DNA of 37,233 bases, taken from Streptomyces corynorhini (lineage in GTDB: Bacteria > Actinomycetota > Actinomycetes > Streptomycetales > Streptomycetaceae). The stretch lies in NCBI RefSeq assembly GCF_003346515.1, contig NZ_QQNA01000044.1, positions 1 through 37,233 of the forward strand. Reading direction: 5' to 3'. Positions 9,147-17,279 of this stretch are shown in pieces; within the stretch, counting starts at the first letter, position 1; each line of letters starts with the position of its first letter. The position numbers and the translations under genes are program-made. A model generated the notes under the pieces. The model saw only the letters and a list, made by a program, of their open reading frames with translations, was not told the origin of the DNA and made no database searches.

Positions 9147-9569
9147 ATGATCTACCACGGCAACCGGATCAAGCTGAAGGAAGGCATCAGCCAGGAGCAG
9201 ATCGAGCAGGCTCTGGAGATCATCCATGAGCAGGGCCGGACCATCCCCGCCGTGAAGTCGTACTTCGTCGGCCGCGAGTACGGCGGCGCGTTCGAGTGGA
9301 ACGCGTTCTTCGTCCTGGAGGACCTGGAAGCCTACGAGGAGTACCTGAACCACCCGGCCCACACCGCGTCGGAACGGTTCGCGCTCCCCTTGCTGGAGAA
9401 GTTCGAGGCGTACGACATCACGGACGATCCCGACCCCGGGTTCGGCGCCGAGGTCGCGCGGCTGCAGCGGCGGCACTACGCCGCCGACCCGGAGTTGGTG
9501 CGCCTGGTCTCGGCGCTCCCCTCCCACACGGGCAGCAGCGCCCTCCCGGACCTCGCCCCCGAGGTGTGA
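9147..9569 (+). CDS. Dabb (stress-responsive A/B barrel) domain protein
   Basis: The product is 140 residues and starts at ATG 9147 after AAAGAGGA. The N-terminal 90 residues have the dimeric alpha/beta-barrel pattern of Dabb proteins: a beta-strand (IYHGNRIKLKEG), a helix (QEQIEQALEIIHEQ), the strand VKSYFVGREYG, a strand around FEWNAFFVLEDLEAYEEYLNHPAH, and a helix. A 45-residue tail rich in acidic residues follows. Family members include plant olivetolic acid cyclase and many bacterial proteins of unknown role. The gene is divergent from the LAL regulator and beside a PKS, so a polyketide cyclase or accessory role is possible but unproven. It is closed by a strong hairpin at 9629-9660. Confidence 0.8.
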   Translation: MIYHGNRIKLKEGISQEQIEQALEIIHEQGRTIPAVKSYFVGREYGGAFEWNAFFVLEDLEAYEEYLNHPAHTASERFALPLLEKFEAYDITDDPDPGFGAEVARLQRRHYAADPELVRLVSALPSHTGSSALPDLAPEV

Positions 9570-9628
9570 CGGCGGGCCTTGCCGCCGCACAGCGGCGCCC
9601 CGGCCACCGGGGCGGGTGACACGCGGGA

Positions 9629-9660
9629 GGGGGCGTGGGCCGATGACGGCCCACGCCCCC
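9629..9660 (+). terminator. Hairpin terminator after the Dabb gene
   Basis: A perfect 13-bp stem (9629-9641 with 9648-9660, GGGGGCGTGGGCC paired with its complement) closes on a 6-base loop. There is no long U-tract, as is common in Streptomyces. It lies between convergent genes and could serve both strands. Confidence 0.75.
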
Positions 9661-9724
9661 TGGTCGTCCGGAGCGTCTCGTATCCGTGAGGGCTCGCGCG
9701 GCGCGCGTCCCGCGGACGGAGTGT

Positions 9725-9880
9725 CTAGAAGAAGTGTTTGCGTCCGGCGACCTGGCGTCCCGTCGCGCCCAGGATCCACAGGACCGCACCCACCACAACG
9801 AGTACACCGCCGACGGTCGTCAGCAGCGAGACACCGGCCAACAGGCCGATGATGAGCAGAATGGCACCAAGGACAATCAT
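9725..9880 (-). CDS. Small two-helix membrane protein (DUF6131-like)
   Basis: The product is 51 residues. The ATG at 9880 begins a hydrophobic stretch (MIVLGAILLIIGLLAG), then a short SLLTTVGG turn, a second hydrophobic helix (VLVVVGAVLWILGAT), and a basic tail ending GRKHFF. The pattern matches the short actinobacterial membrane proteins I recall as DUF6131; the function is unknown. The frame is open upstream to 10144, but the upstream part is low-complexity Arg-rich and has no family character, so I placed the start at 9880 even though its ribosome binding site is weak. Confidence 0.75.
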   Translation of the reverse strand: MIVLGAILLIIGLLAGVSLLTTVGGVLVVVGAVLWILGATGRQVAGRKHFF

Positions 9881-10132
9881 TTCGAATCCGATCTTCGCGT
9901 CTCTTCGGTGCTGCGAGCGTTCGATTCGTCGGCTCACAACACCCTCATCCCGCCCGCCGCACAGCGCGGCCCGGGTGAAATCCCGGCCGTCCGCGCCCTG
10001 GGCGGTGACTGGATCCCTGTCGTGCTCCCTCCGTCTGCCCCGGTCCCGGGGACCCATGCGTGGCGAAGGCCCACGAGCGAGAAAGTCCCGTCCGGCCCCT
10101 TGACGTGAGCCCGCCCGAGGTCGAAAGTGCTC

Positions 10133-10159
10133 AGTAATGCGCATTACTAATACGCATTA
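10133..10159. promoter_or_regulatory. Tandem palindromic operators upstream of the lacI-type gene
   Basis: AGTAATGCGCATTACT (10133-10148) is a perfect 16-bp palindrome. A near copy of its core, TAATACGCATTA (10148-10159), follows 13 bases after TAATGCGCATTA (10135-10146). A third palindrome, AACGATCGTT, starts at 10159. These AT-rich sites stand out in GC-rich DNA and have the central CG typical of LacI-family operators. They lie 60-80 bases before the regulator start, which suggests autoregulation of the operon. The rest of the gene-free stretch 9881-10216 shows a TTGACG at 10100 but no convincing -10 and no gene. Confidence 0.65.
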
Positions 10160-10216
10160 ACGATCGTTGGCGGTCATCGGGCAGCCATCGAGCGGTCATC
10201 CCGAGAAGGAGTGCCG

Positions 10217-11320
10217 GTGGAGGAGCCACGCAAGCGAGCCAGGCCGGGACGCGCCCCCGCGCCCCCGGGCGGGCGGACCTCACGGCCGCGACAGGCCGAG
10301 GTCGCGGGGCTGGCCGGGGTCTCGCAGGCGACGGTCTCGCTGGTGCTCGGCGGGAAGAAGCAGGGGGTGGCGATCTCGGCGGAGACCCGGCAGAAGGTGC
10401 TCGAAGCCGCTCACCGCCTGGGCTACGTGCCCGACCCGGCGGCCCGCAGACTCGCCGCCGCGCGCAATGACCTGCTCGGCGTCTTCAGCTTCACCGCGAC
10501 CTTCCCCACGGACGTGCGGCACTCGTACTACCCCTTCCTGGTCGGCGTGGAGCGGGAGGCCGCCGCGCGCGGCTACGACCTCGTGCTCTTCACCGGGTCC
10601 AGCTCCGGCGGCGCCGGAGCGGGCGGGCCCGAGGCGCTCAGCCGGGTCAGGCTCGCCGACGGCTGTCTCTTCCTGGGGCGCCATGTGCCCACCGAGGAGC
10701 TGCGGCGCCTGGTCACCGACGGTTTTCCCGTCGTCCATGTGGGCCGCAGGGACGAGCTGGAGGGGCTGGCCTGGGTGGGCGCCGACTACGTGAGCGCGAG
10801 CCACGAGGTCGTCACCCGGCTCGCCGCGCTCGGCCACCGGCGCCTCGTGCTGGTCCGCGAGGACGACGAGGCGCCCGCCTCCACCGACCGTGAGCACGGC
10901 TTCCTGAAGGGGCTGGAGAGCGCGGGGCTGCCCGCGGGGCCCGAGGCGGTCTTCCGCACCGCCGCCCCCGAGAGCACGCTCACCCCCGAGCGGCTGCGGC
11001 GGTGGCTCGACGAGGGTGTCACCGCCCTCGTGGCCGAGGAGACCGACACCGGCGGCCCGTGGCGCGCGCTGCGCGCCGCCGTACGGGAAGCCGGTCTCGA
11101 CTGCCCCGGCGAGCTGAGCCTCGCCCTGCTCGGCAGCCCGCCCGCCGACCTCGCGGCGGAAGCGGTCCCCACGGGCTTCGACATCCCGAGGCCCCAGCTC
11201 GGCGCGGCCGCCGTACGGCTGCTCGCCGCCCTGGTCGCCGGGGAGGACGCCGAGGAACCGCTCGTCGTCTGCGCCTTCAGGCCCGGCGCCACGGCGGGAC
11301 CGCCGCCGCACCGCCCCTGA
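10217..11320 (+). CDS. LacI-family transcriptional regulator
   Basis: The product is 367 residues. The N-terminal helix-turn-helix reads QAEVAGLAGVSQATVSLVLGG, followed by the hinge helix region (LGYVPDPAARRLAAARND) and a periplasmic-binding-protein-like sensor domain (LLGVFSFTATFPTD onward; ALGHRRLVLVRED; PTGFDIPRPQLGAAAVRLL near the end). A GTG at 10211 is also possible, but the GTG at 10217 has GGAG at an ideal 5-base spacing, so I chose it. It heads a run of five same-strand genes, and the gap to the next is 98 bases. It is probably a repressor that senses a sugar-like or organic effector and controls this operon through the palindromes upstream. Confidence 0.92.
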   Translation: MEEPRKRARPGRAPAPPGGRTSRPRQAEVAGLAGVSQATVSLVLGGKKQGVAISAETRQKVLEAAHRLGYVPDPAARRLAAARNDLLGVFSFTATFPTDVRHSYYPFLVGVEREAAARGYDLVLFTGSSSGGAGAGGPEALSRVRLADGCLFLGRHVPTEELRRLVTDGFPVVHVGRRDELEGLAWVGADYVSASHEVVTRLAALGHRRLVLVREDDEAPASTDREHGFLKGLESAGLPAGPEAVFRTAAPESTLTPERLRRWLDEGVTALVAEETDTGGPWRALRAAVREAGLDCPGELSLALLGSPPADLAAEAVPTGFDIPRPQLGAAAVRLLAALVAGEDAEEPLVVCAFRPGATAGPPPHRP

Positions 11321-11380
11321 CCCGTACGACCGCGCCACCACGCACCACCACGCACCGCCCGCGTCACCGGGCACCGCAAA

Positions 11381-11410
11381 CGCACCACAACGCACCACAA
11401 CGCACCACAA
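11381..11410 (+). repeat. Three tandem copies of CGCACCACAA
   Basis: Three exact 10-bp copies end just before the ribosome binding site (AAGGAG, 11409-11414) of the FAD oxidoreductase gene. Related but degenerate units (CGCGCCACCA, CGCACCACCA) precede them at 11331-11350. The transcript here would be unstructured and G-poor, possibly a translation-enhancing spacer. Confidence 0.7.
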
Positions 11411-11418
11411 GGAGAACC

Positions 11419-13029
11419 GTGATCAGCCAACCCGACATCCTCGTCGTCGGCGGTGGACTCGGCGGTGTCGCCGCCGCCCTCGCCGCCTGCCGTGCCGGCC
11501 GTACGGTCGTCCTCACCGAGGAGACCGACTGGATCGGGGGCCAGCTCACCTCGCAGGCCGTCCCGCCGGACGAGCACCCCTGGGTCGAACAGTTCGGCGT
11601 CACCGCCTCCTACCGGGCGCTGCGCGAGGCGATCCGCGGCTACTACCGCGACTGGTACCCGCTGCGCGCCGAGGCCGCCGCGCTGCCCACGCTCAACCCC
11701 GGTGCCGGCCGGGTCAGCAAGCTGTGCGCCGAGCCCCGGGTGGCGCTCGCCGCGCTGGAGGGGCTGCTCGCGCCGCACCGTGCCGCCGGCCGGCTGACCC
11801 TGCTCACCGAGCACCGCCCGGTGGCCGCCGACTCCGACGGCGACACCGTGCGGTCCGTCACGCTGGAGGACCTGCGCGGTGGCGGGCGGCGCACCTTCAC
11901 CGCCCCGTACGTCCTCGACGCCACCGAGACGGGCGAGCTGCTGGAGCTGGCCGGTGTCGAGTACGCGCTCGGCGCCGAGTCCCGCGCCGAGTTCGGCGAG
12001 CCGCACGCCCCCGAGCAGGCCGATCCGCTCAACCAGCAGGGCATCACCTTCTGCTTCGCGCTCTCCCACCACGAGGGCGAGGACCACACGATAGAGAAGC
12101 CCGCCGACTACGACTTCTGGCGCTCCTACACACCGGAGTTCTGGCCCGGCCCGCTGCTCGGCTTCCTGGCCCCGGACCCGCGTTCGCTGGAGGCGGTGCC
12201 GCGTACGTTCGTACCGAACCCGGACGTCGACCCGCTCGCCGTCAGCGCGGACCAGTCCGCCGACGCGGGCGACAAGGAACTCTTCGGCTTCCGCCGCATC
12301 CTCGCCCGCAAACTCCACCGGGACGGCGCCTTCGACTCCGACATCACGCTCGTCAACTGGCCCCTCAACGACTACTGGCTCAAGCCCCTCATCGGCGCCG
12401 GCGAGCAGACCGCGGCCGAAGCGGTCCGCGAGGCCAAGCAGTTGTCGCTGTCCGTCCTGTACTGGCTGCAGACCGAGGCCCCCCGCCCCGACGGCGGCAC
12501 CGGCTTCCCCGGGCTGCGGCCGCGGCCCGACGTGATGGGCAGCGAGGACGGTCTCGCCAAGGCGCCCTACGTGCGCGAATCCCGCCGGATCAAGGCCGTC
12601 ACGACCGTCACGGAACAGGACGTGGCGATCGACCTCGTCGGTCCCACCGGCGGCACCCGCCACCGCGACGCGGTCGGCGTCGGCAGCTACCGCATCGACC
12701 TGCACCCCTCGACCGGCGGCGACAACTACATCGACATCGGCTCCGTGCCCTTCGAGATCCCGCTCGGCGCGCTGATCCCGCGCCGCACCCGCAATCTGCT
12801 GCCCGCCGGAAAGAACATCGGCACGACCCACATCACCAACGGCTGCTACCGGCTGCACCCGGTGGAGTGGAACATCGGCGAGGTCGCGGGGGCGCTCGCC
12901 GCCCACTGCCTCGACGAGGGCGTCGAACCGCGCGAGGTACAGGCCGAGGAGAAGCGGTTCGAGACCTTCGCCGCGCTGCTCGACCGGGCCGGAGTCGAAC
13001 GCCACTGGCCGCGGGTGCGCGGCTACTGA
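11419..13029 (+). CDS. FAD-dependent oxidoreductase (FAD_oxidored / PF12831-like)
   Basis: The product is 536 residues from GTG 11419, behind AAGGAG. The N-terminal dinucleotide-binding motif is DILVVGGGLGGVAAALAACRAG (GGGLGG at residues 11-16), followed by TEETDWIGGQLTSQ, typical of the family. The C-terminal part has the FAD-contacting stretch TTHITNGCYRLHPVEWNIGEVAG. Related proteins are often labelled xanthan lyase or FAD-dependent oxidoreductase, with substrates seldom known. It is followed by a HyuA-like gene, a permease and an exported propeller protein, so it probably oxidises a sugar-derived or lactam-type intermediate; this is inference. There is no signal peptide, so it is cytoplasmic. 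Confidence 0.88.
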   Translation: MISQPDILVVGGGLGGVAAALAACRAGRTVVLTEETDWIGGQLTSQAVPPDEHPWVEQFGVTASYRALREAIRGYYRDWYPLRAEAAALPTLNPGAGRVSKLCAEPRVALAALEGLLAPHRAAGRLTLLTEHRPVAADSDGDTVRSVTLEDLRGGGRRTFTAPYVLDATETGELLELAGVEYALGAESRAEFGEPHAPEQADPLNQQGITFCFALSHHEGEDHTIEKPADYDFWRSYTPEFWPGPLLGFLAPDPRSLEAVPRTFVPNPDVDPLAVSADQSADAGDKELFGFRRILARKLHRDGAFDSDITLVNWPLNDYWLKPLIGAGEQTAAEAVREAKQLSLSVLYWLQTEAPRPDGGTGFPGLRPRPDVMGSEDGLAKAPYVRESRRIKAVTTVTEQDVAIDLVGPTGGTRHRDAVGVGSYRIDLHPSTGGDNYIDIGSVPFEIPLGALIPRRTRNLLPAGKNIGTTHITNGCYRLHPVEWNIGEVAGALAAHCLDEGVEPREVQAEEKRFETFAALLDRAGVERHWPRVRGY

Positions 13030-13036
13030 CCCCACC

Positions 13037-13072
13037 GGAGACCGGCAGAGCAGCACGGCGCGCCCGGTCTCC
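13037..13072 (+). other. Intra-operon inverted repeat
   Basis: GGAGACCGG (13037-13045) is repeated inverted as CCGGTCTCC (13064-13072), with an 18-base loop, in the 138-base gap between the FAD oxidoreductase and the HyuA-like gene. It could be a partial terminator or an mRNA processing and stability hairpin that tunes expression of the downstream genes. Confidence 0.45.
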
Positions 13073-13167
13073 CGAGGGCGGGACGGCCGGACGGGAGCAG
13101 CTCCACCTGCCCCGTCCGGCCCACCGCCCGCGTACGCGCCGACCCAGCACAAGGAGGTGCTCGGACC

Positions 13168-15297
13168 ATGACCACACACCGAATCCGCGTCGGCATCGAC
13201 GTGGGCGGAACCTTCACCGACGCCGTGGCGGTGGACGCCACGACTCTCGACCTGCTCGGGCAGGTGAAGGTTCCCACCAGCCACCATCACGAGGACGGAG
13301 TCGCCCACGGCATCGTGGAGGCGCTCGACCGCCTGCTGGAACAGACAGGACACGCCCCTGAGGACGTCGCCTTCCTGGCCCACGGCACCACCCAGGCTAC
13401 CAACGCCCTGCTGGAGGGCGACGTGGCGACCGTCGGACTGCTCGGCATCGGCACCGGAGCCGGGGCGGTCTTCACCCGTCGGCTCGCCTCCCTCGCCAAG
13501 CTCGAACTCTCCCCGGGCAAACGGCTTCCGCTAGCCTACGCGCACATAGCGGACCCCGGGGACCGGGCCGCCGTCGCGTCCGCCGTCGACGAGGTGGCAC
13601 GCCGGGGCGCCCAGGTCCTGGTCGCCACCCAGCCGTTCAGCGTGGACCGTCCGGAAGGCGAGGAGGCGGTAAGGGAGTTGGCCGCCGAGCGCGGCCTGCC
13701 GATGACCGCGGCCCACGACATCACCTCGCTCTACGGACTCCAGAAACGCAGCCGCACCGCGGTCGTCAACGCCGCGATCCTGCCGAAGATGTTCGCCACC
13801 GCCGACCTGGTGGACGCCTCCATCACCAAGGCGGGCATCGTCGCGCCGCTCATGGTGATGCGCTGCGACGGCGGCGTCATGTCGCTCGACGAGATGCGCC
13901 GGCGCCCCCTGCTGACCGTGCTGTCGGGCCCCGCGGCGGGCGTCGCCGGGGCGCTCATGCGCGAACGCGTCAGCGAGGGCGTCTTCCTGGAGACCGGCGG
14001 GACCTCCACCGACATCAGTGTGGTGCGCCGGGGCAAGGTCGCCGTGCGGCACGCGACGCTCCTCGGCAAGTCCTCCTATCTCTCCGCGCTGGACGTACGC
14101 ACCGTCGGCGTCGGCGGCGGCTCGATGATCCGCGTCGGCGGCGGGAAGGTCACCGCCGTCGGCCCGCGCAGCGCGCACATCGCCGGACTGCCCTACGCCT
14201 GTTTCGCCTCCGCCGACGACCTCGCCGACGCGCGGCTCGCCACGGTCCGGCCGCTGCCCGAGGACGCCGAGGACCATGTCGTGCTCGACGCCGCGGGCGG
14301 CCGCTACGCGCTCACCCTCACCTGCGCCGCCAACGCCCTCGGTCTGGTCCCCGAGGGCGACTTCGCGCGCGCCGACCGCGAGGTCGCCCGCGCCGCCCTC
14401 GCCCCGCTGGCGGCGGCGCTGTCCACCGATGTCGACGGCGCCGCCACCCAGGTGCTCGACTCCGCGATCGCCCAGGTCAGGACCGTCGTCGACACCATGA
14501 TCGACGACTACCGGCTCGACAAGGACACCGTCCTGCTCGTCGGAGGGGGCGGCGGCGCCGCCTCCGTCACCCCGCATCTGGCCTCGGTCACCGGCCACGA
14601 GGGCCGCATCGCCGCGCACAGCGAGGTGATCAGCCCCATCGGAGTGGCCCTCGCCCTCGTCCGCGAACAGGTCGAACGGATCATCCCCGGCGCGGGGCAG
14701 GAGGACATCCTCGCGGTGCGCTCCGAAGCCGAACGGGCCGTCGTCGCCCAGGGCGCCGCCGCGGACGCCGTCGAGGTGGAGGTCACCGTCGACCCGCAGA
14801 CCAACACGGTGCGCGCCGTCGCCACCGGCGCCACCGAACTGCGCACCCAGGACCGCGCCCACCGCGCCGACGACGCCGAACGTCTGCGGCTGGCCGCCGA
14901 GAGCCTCAAAACCCCTGAGGAACGGGTCGACATCCTGGCCGGCACGCCCGCCTACACCGTCTACGGCACCGAACTGCGCCGCAGAATGCGCCGCGTGCGC
15001 AGGCCCGTTCGCGTCGTCGACGCCGACGGGGTGGTCCGGCTGCACTCCCCCGACGCACGCGTCGACACCACCACGGTCGCCTCCGCGCAGCAGGCCCTGA
15101 CCACGCTCGTCGACGAGGCCACCGCCTACGGCGACGGCGGGGTACGCGCCCCCGCGCTGCGGCTGCTCATCGGCTCCCGTATCGCCGACCTCTCCGGAGT
15201 GCTCGCGCCGGGGCCGCTGCTCGCGCTGGCCCGTACCGAGATGGAGGGCCGCCCCGGCGACGAGCCCGTCGTCGCGATCGTGGAGGAGCGGTCATGA
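13168..15297 (+). CDS. Hydantoinase/oxoprolinase family protein (HyuA-like)
   Basis: The product is 709 residues. ATG 13168 follows AAGGAGGTG at 8 bases. Family motifs are clear: RIRVGIDVGGTFTDAVAVD at the N-terminus (actin-like ATPase phosphate loop), AHGTTQATNALLEG, LLTVLSGPAAGVAGA, LETGGTSTDISVVRRGK and VGVGGGSMIRVGGG. Characterised members carry out ATP-dependent opening of 5-oxoproline or hydantoin rings, or carboxylation of acetone or acetophenone. No HyuB partner is seen, which is unusual for hydantoinase pairs but occurs in stand-alone members. The stop overlaps the next start (ATGA, 15294-15297), so the two are translationally coupled. It probably acts on an amide, lactam or ketone intermediate made by the neighbouring oxidoreductase (inference). 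Confidence 0.9.
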   Translation: MTTHRIRVGIDVGGTFTDAVAVDATTLDLLGQVKVPTSHHHEDGVAHGIVEALDRLLEQTGHAPEDVAFLAHGTTQATNALLEGDVATVGLLGIGTGAGAVFTRRLASLAKLELSPGKRLPLAYAHIADPGDRAAVASAVDEVARRGAQVLVATQPFSVDRPEGEEAVRELAAERGLPMTAAHDITSLYGLQKRSRTAVVNAAILPKMFATADLVDASITKAGIVAPLMVMRCDGGVMSLDEMRRRPLLTVLSGPAAGVAGALMRERVSEGVFLETGGTSTDISVVRRGKVAVRHATLLGKSSYLSALDVRTVGVGGGSMIRVGGGKVTAVGPRSAHIAGLPYACFASADDLADARLATVRPLPEDAEDHVVLDAAGGRYALTLTCAANALGLVPEGDFARADREVARAALAPLAAALSTDVDGAATQVLDSAIAQVRTVVDTMIDDYRLDKDTVLLVGGGGGAASVTPHLASVTGHEGRIAAHSEVISPIGVALALVREQVERIIPGAGQEDILAVRSEAERAVVAQGAAADAVEVEVTVDPQTNTVRAVATGATELRTQDRAHRADDAERLRLAAESLKTPEERVDILAGTPAYTVYGTELRRRMRRVRRPVRVVDADGVVRLHSPDARVDTTTVASAQQALTTLVDEATAYGDGGVRAPALRLLIGSRIADLSGVLAPGPLLALARTEMEGRPGDEPVVAIVEERS

Positions 15298-15947
15298 GCC
15301 CCCTCACGGCCGCCCGCGGGGCCGCCGGTCTCGCCGCCGTCGACGACATCGAGTACGGCGCCCGCTTCCTCGGCACGCTCTCGCTGCACGAGGGCCGCGA
15401 CCCGGCGCTGCTGCGGCACTGGGCGGCGGTGGCGGCCGAGTTCGGCGCCGCGCTGGCCGGTGACGCGCGGGCGGCACACGCGGGGGCAGCAAACGCGGGG
15501 GCCGACTCCGTACAGGGCGACCCCGTGCGGGGCGACTCCGTACGGGTCGTGGAGAGCACCGGCGGTCTGGAGCGCGGGCTCCTCGCCCGCTACACCTCCC
15601 GGCCCCCGACCATCGAGCTGTACACCGACTCCGTCGACGCGGCGGAACGCCTCGTGCGCGCACACGGCTGGCGGGAGTGGTTCCCGGCCGGCTCGGTGCG
15701 CGCCGCCGCCCTCGCCCACGAAGCGGTCCACGAACGGCTCCACCACGGCTCCGAACGCGCCGTGCTCAAGCAGGCCCTCGGTCACACCGCGCTGCGCCTC
15801 GGACGGCTGCGCGTCCTCGCGCATGTCGCGGGCGCCGAGGAGCTGGCCGCACACGCCTACGCGCAGTCCGTCTGCGGCCTCGGCCGCAGTCCGCTTCTGC
15901 TGTCCGCCGCCCTGGCCGCGTCCGCCGCCCCGGCAAGAGAGAAGTAA
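15294..15947 (+). CDS. Unknown 217-residue protein with HExxH motif
   Basis: I do not recognise the family. The start overlaps the HyuA-like stop by ATGA. Residues 58-84 are a low-complexity Ala/Gly insertion with DSVQGDPVRGDSVR, encoded by three 15-bp near repeats (about 15505-15549). The conserved-looking part is RPPTIELYTDSVDAAERL (103-120) and AALAHEAVHERLHH (138-151), where HEAVH (142-146) fits the HExxH zinc-site pattern. The sequence is soluble, with no signal peptide or membrane helix. Coupling to the HyuA-like gene suggests an obligate partner or subunit. A metal-dependent hydrolase or a structural subunit are both possible; the HExxH match could be chance in a helix. Confidence 0.75.
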   Translation: MSPLTAARGAAGLAAVDDIEYGARFLGTLSLHEGRDPALLRHWAAVAAEFGAALAGDARAAHAGAANAGADSVQGDPVRGDSVRVVESTGGLERGLLARYTSRPPTIELYTDSVDAAERLVRAHGWREWFPAGSVRAAALAHEAVHERLHHGSERAVLKQALGHTALRLGRLRVLAHVAGAEELAAHAYAQSVCGLGRSPLLLSAALAASAAPAREK

Positions 15948-15950
15948 GTC

Positions 15951-17237
15951 ATGGGCATCGTCATCCTGATCATCATGGCGGCCGGTGTCGCCGCGATGCT
16001 CACCAAGAAGCTCCCCACCGCCTTCGCGCTCGTCCTGCTCGGCGTGGTCATCGCCTTCGTCGCGGGCGCCCCGCTCACCGGCGAGAACAGCGTCTTCGAC
16101 ACGGTCCTCCAAGAGGGCGCCCCCATGCTCGCCGCGACGATGATCGCGATCCTGCTGGGCTCCTGGCTGGGGAAGCTGCTCGACGAGACCGGCATCGCCG
16201 GCACCCTCGTCCGCAAGATCGTCGAGTTCGGCGGCGACCGGCCCACGGTCGTCGCGCTCGGCGTGCTGGCCGTCTCGACCCTCATCGGCACCGTCACCGG
16301 CTCCGCGCCCGCGGCGATGCTCGCCGGGATCATCGGCATCCCCGCGATGATCGCCGTGGGCATCCCCAAGGTGACCGCCGCAGGCACGATCCTCATGGGC
16401 ATCGCCGCCGGGATGCCCTTCGAACTGCCGATCTGGCAGTTCTTCTCCAGCGCCCTCGAACTGCCGGTCCCCGAGGTACGCGGCTTCATGATCAAGCTGT
16501 TCCCGTTCGCGCTGTTCGCCGCCGTCATGTTCGTCCTCGTCGAGTCCCGCAGACGCGGTGTCGAACACGCCTGGGCCTTCCGCACCGAGACCCCGCGCAC
16601 GAAGGCGGGCAAGCGCAGGGCCCGGCTCGGCGACGCGCCGTGGTACGCGCTGCTCACCCCCGTCGTCCCCCTCGTACTGGCGCTCGGCTTCGACATCGCG
16701 ATCATCCCCTCGCTGCTGGCCGGGGTGGTCTACGCGCTCGTCACGACGACCCGGCCGCGCGACATGAACCGCCGACTGCTGCGCACCCTGTACGGCGGCT
16801 TCGAGGTGGCCGCGGCGCCCATCACCCTGTTCGTGGCGATCGGCATCCTGCTCGCCGCGGTCAAGCTCCCCGGCGCGGTGGACGCGCTCGCGCCGCTCGT
16901 CAAGGCGGTCAGCCCGCAGAACCCGGTGCTGTTCGTCGTGGTCTTCACGGTGCTGGTGCCGCTGTGCCTGTACCGCGGACCGCTCAACGTGTACGGCCTC
17001 GGCGCCGGTATCGCGGGCGTCCTCATCGCGGCCGGCATCTACCCGGCCGTCGCCGTGCTCGGCATCACCGCGTCGTACAACCAGGTGTTCGGTGTCGCCG
17101 ACCCGACCAGTACCCAGACGGTGTGGAGCGCGCAGTACGCCGGGGTCGGCCCCCAGCAGGTCATGGCGCGCACCCTTCCCTACGTCTGGTTCGTCGCCCT
17201 CGGCGGTTTCTGCGTCACCGCCGCCACCGCTCTCTGA
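15951..17237 (+). CDS. Multi-pass permease, ion-transporter (citrate/gluconate-like) type
   Basis: The product is 428 residues, starting three bases after the previous TAA. About 11-12 hydrophobic helices are visible, beginning MGIVILIIMAAGVAAML. There is a central basic loop around residues 195-225 (ESRRRGVEHAW; AGKRRARLGD). The repeat-like STLIGTVTGSAPAAMLAG and the second-half counterpart YRGPLNVYGLGAGIAGVL resemble the helix-break regions of ion-transporter superfamily carriers for organic anions. It is probably the uptake system for the operon substrate or for the product released by the exported protein. The specificity (dicarboxylate, uronate or gluconate-like) cannot be read from the sequence. 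Confidence 0.8.
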   Translation: MGIVILIIMAAGVAAMLTKKLPTAFALVLLGVVIAFVAGAPLTGENSVFDTVLQEGAPMLAATMIAILLGSWLGKLLDETGIAGTLVRKIVEFGGDRPTVVALGVLAVSTLIGTVTGSAPAAMLAGIIGIPAMIAVGIPKVTAAGTILMGIAAGMPFELPIWQFFSSALELPVPEVRGFMIKLFPFALFAAVMFVLVESRRRGVEHAWAFRTETPRTKAGKRRARLGDAPWYALLTPVVPLVLALGFDIAIIPSLLAGVVYALVTTTRPRDMNRRLLRTLYGGFEVAAAPITLFVAIGILLAAVKLPGAVDALAPLVKAVSPQNPVLFVVVFTVLVPLCLYRGPLNVYGLGAGIAGVLIAAGIYPAVAVLGITASYNQVFGVADPTSTQTVWSAQYAGVGPQQVMARTLPYVWFVALGGFCVTAATAL

Positions 17238-17279
17238 CCTCCGGCGCACTCACCCCTCCACGTACGGGACGGAGCACCC

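Noticed and set aside
10786..13383. 865-codon minus-strand open frame
   Set aside because: It is antisense to the lacI-type, FAD oxidoreductase and HyuA-like genes, all of which have recognisable motifs and ribosome sites.
15126..17249. 707-codon minus-strand open frame rich in Asp, His and Arg
   Set aside because: It is antisense to the HyuA-like gene end, the HExxH protein and the permease; the composition is a typical complement shadow.
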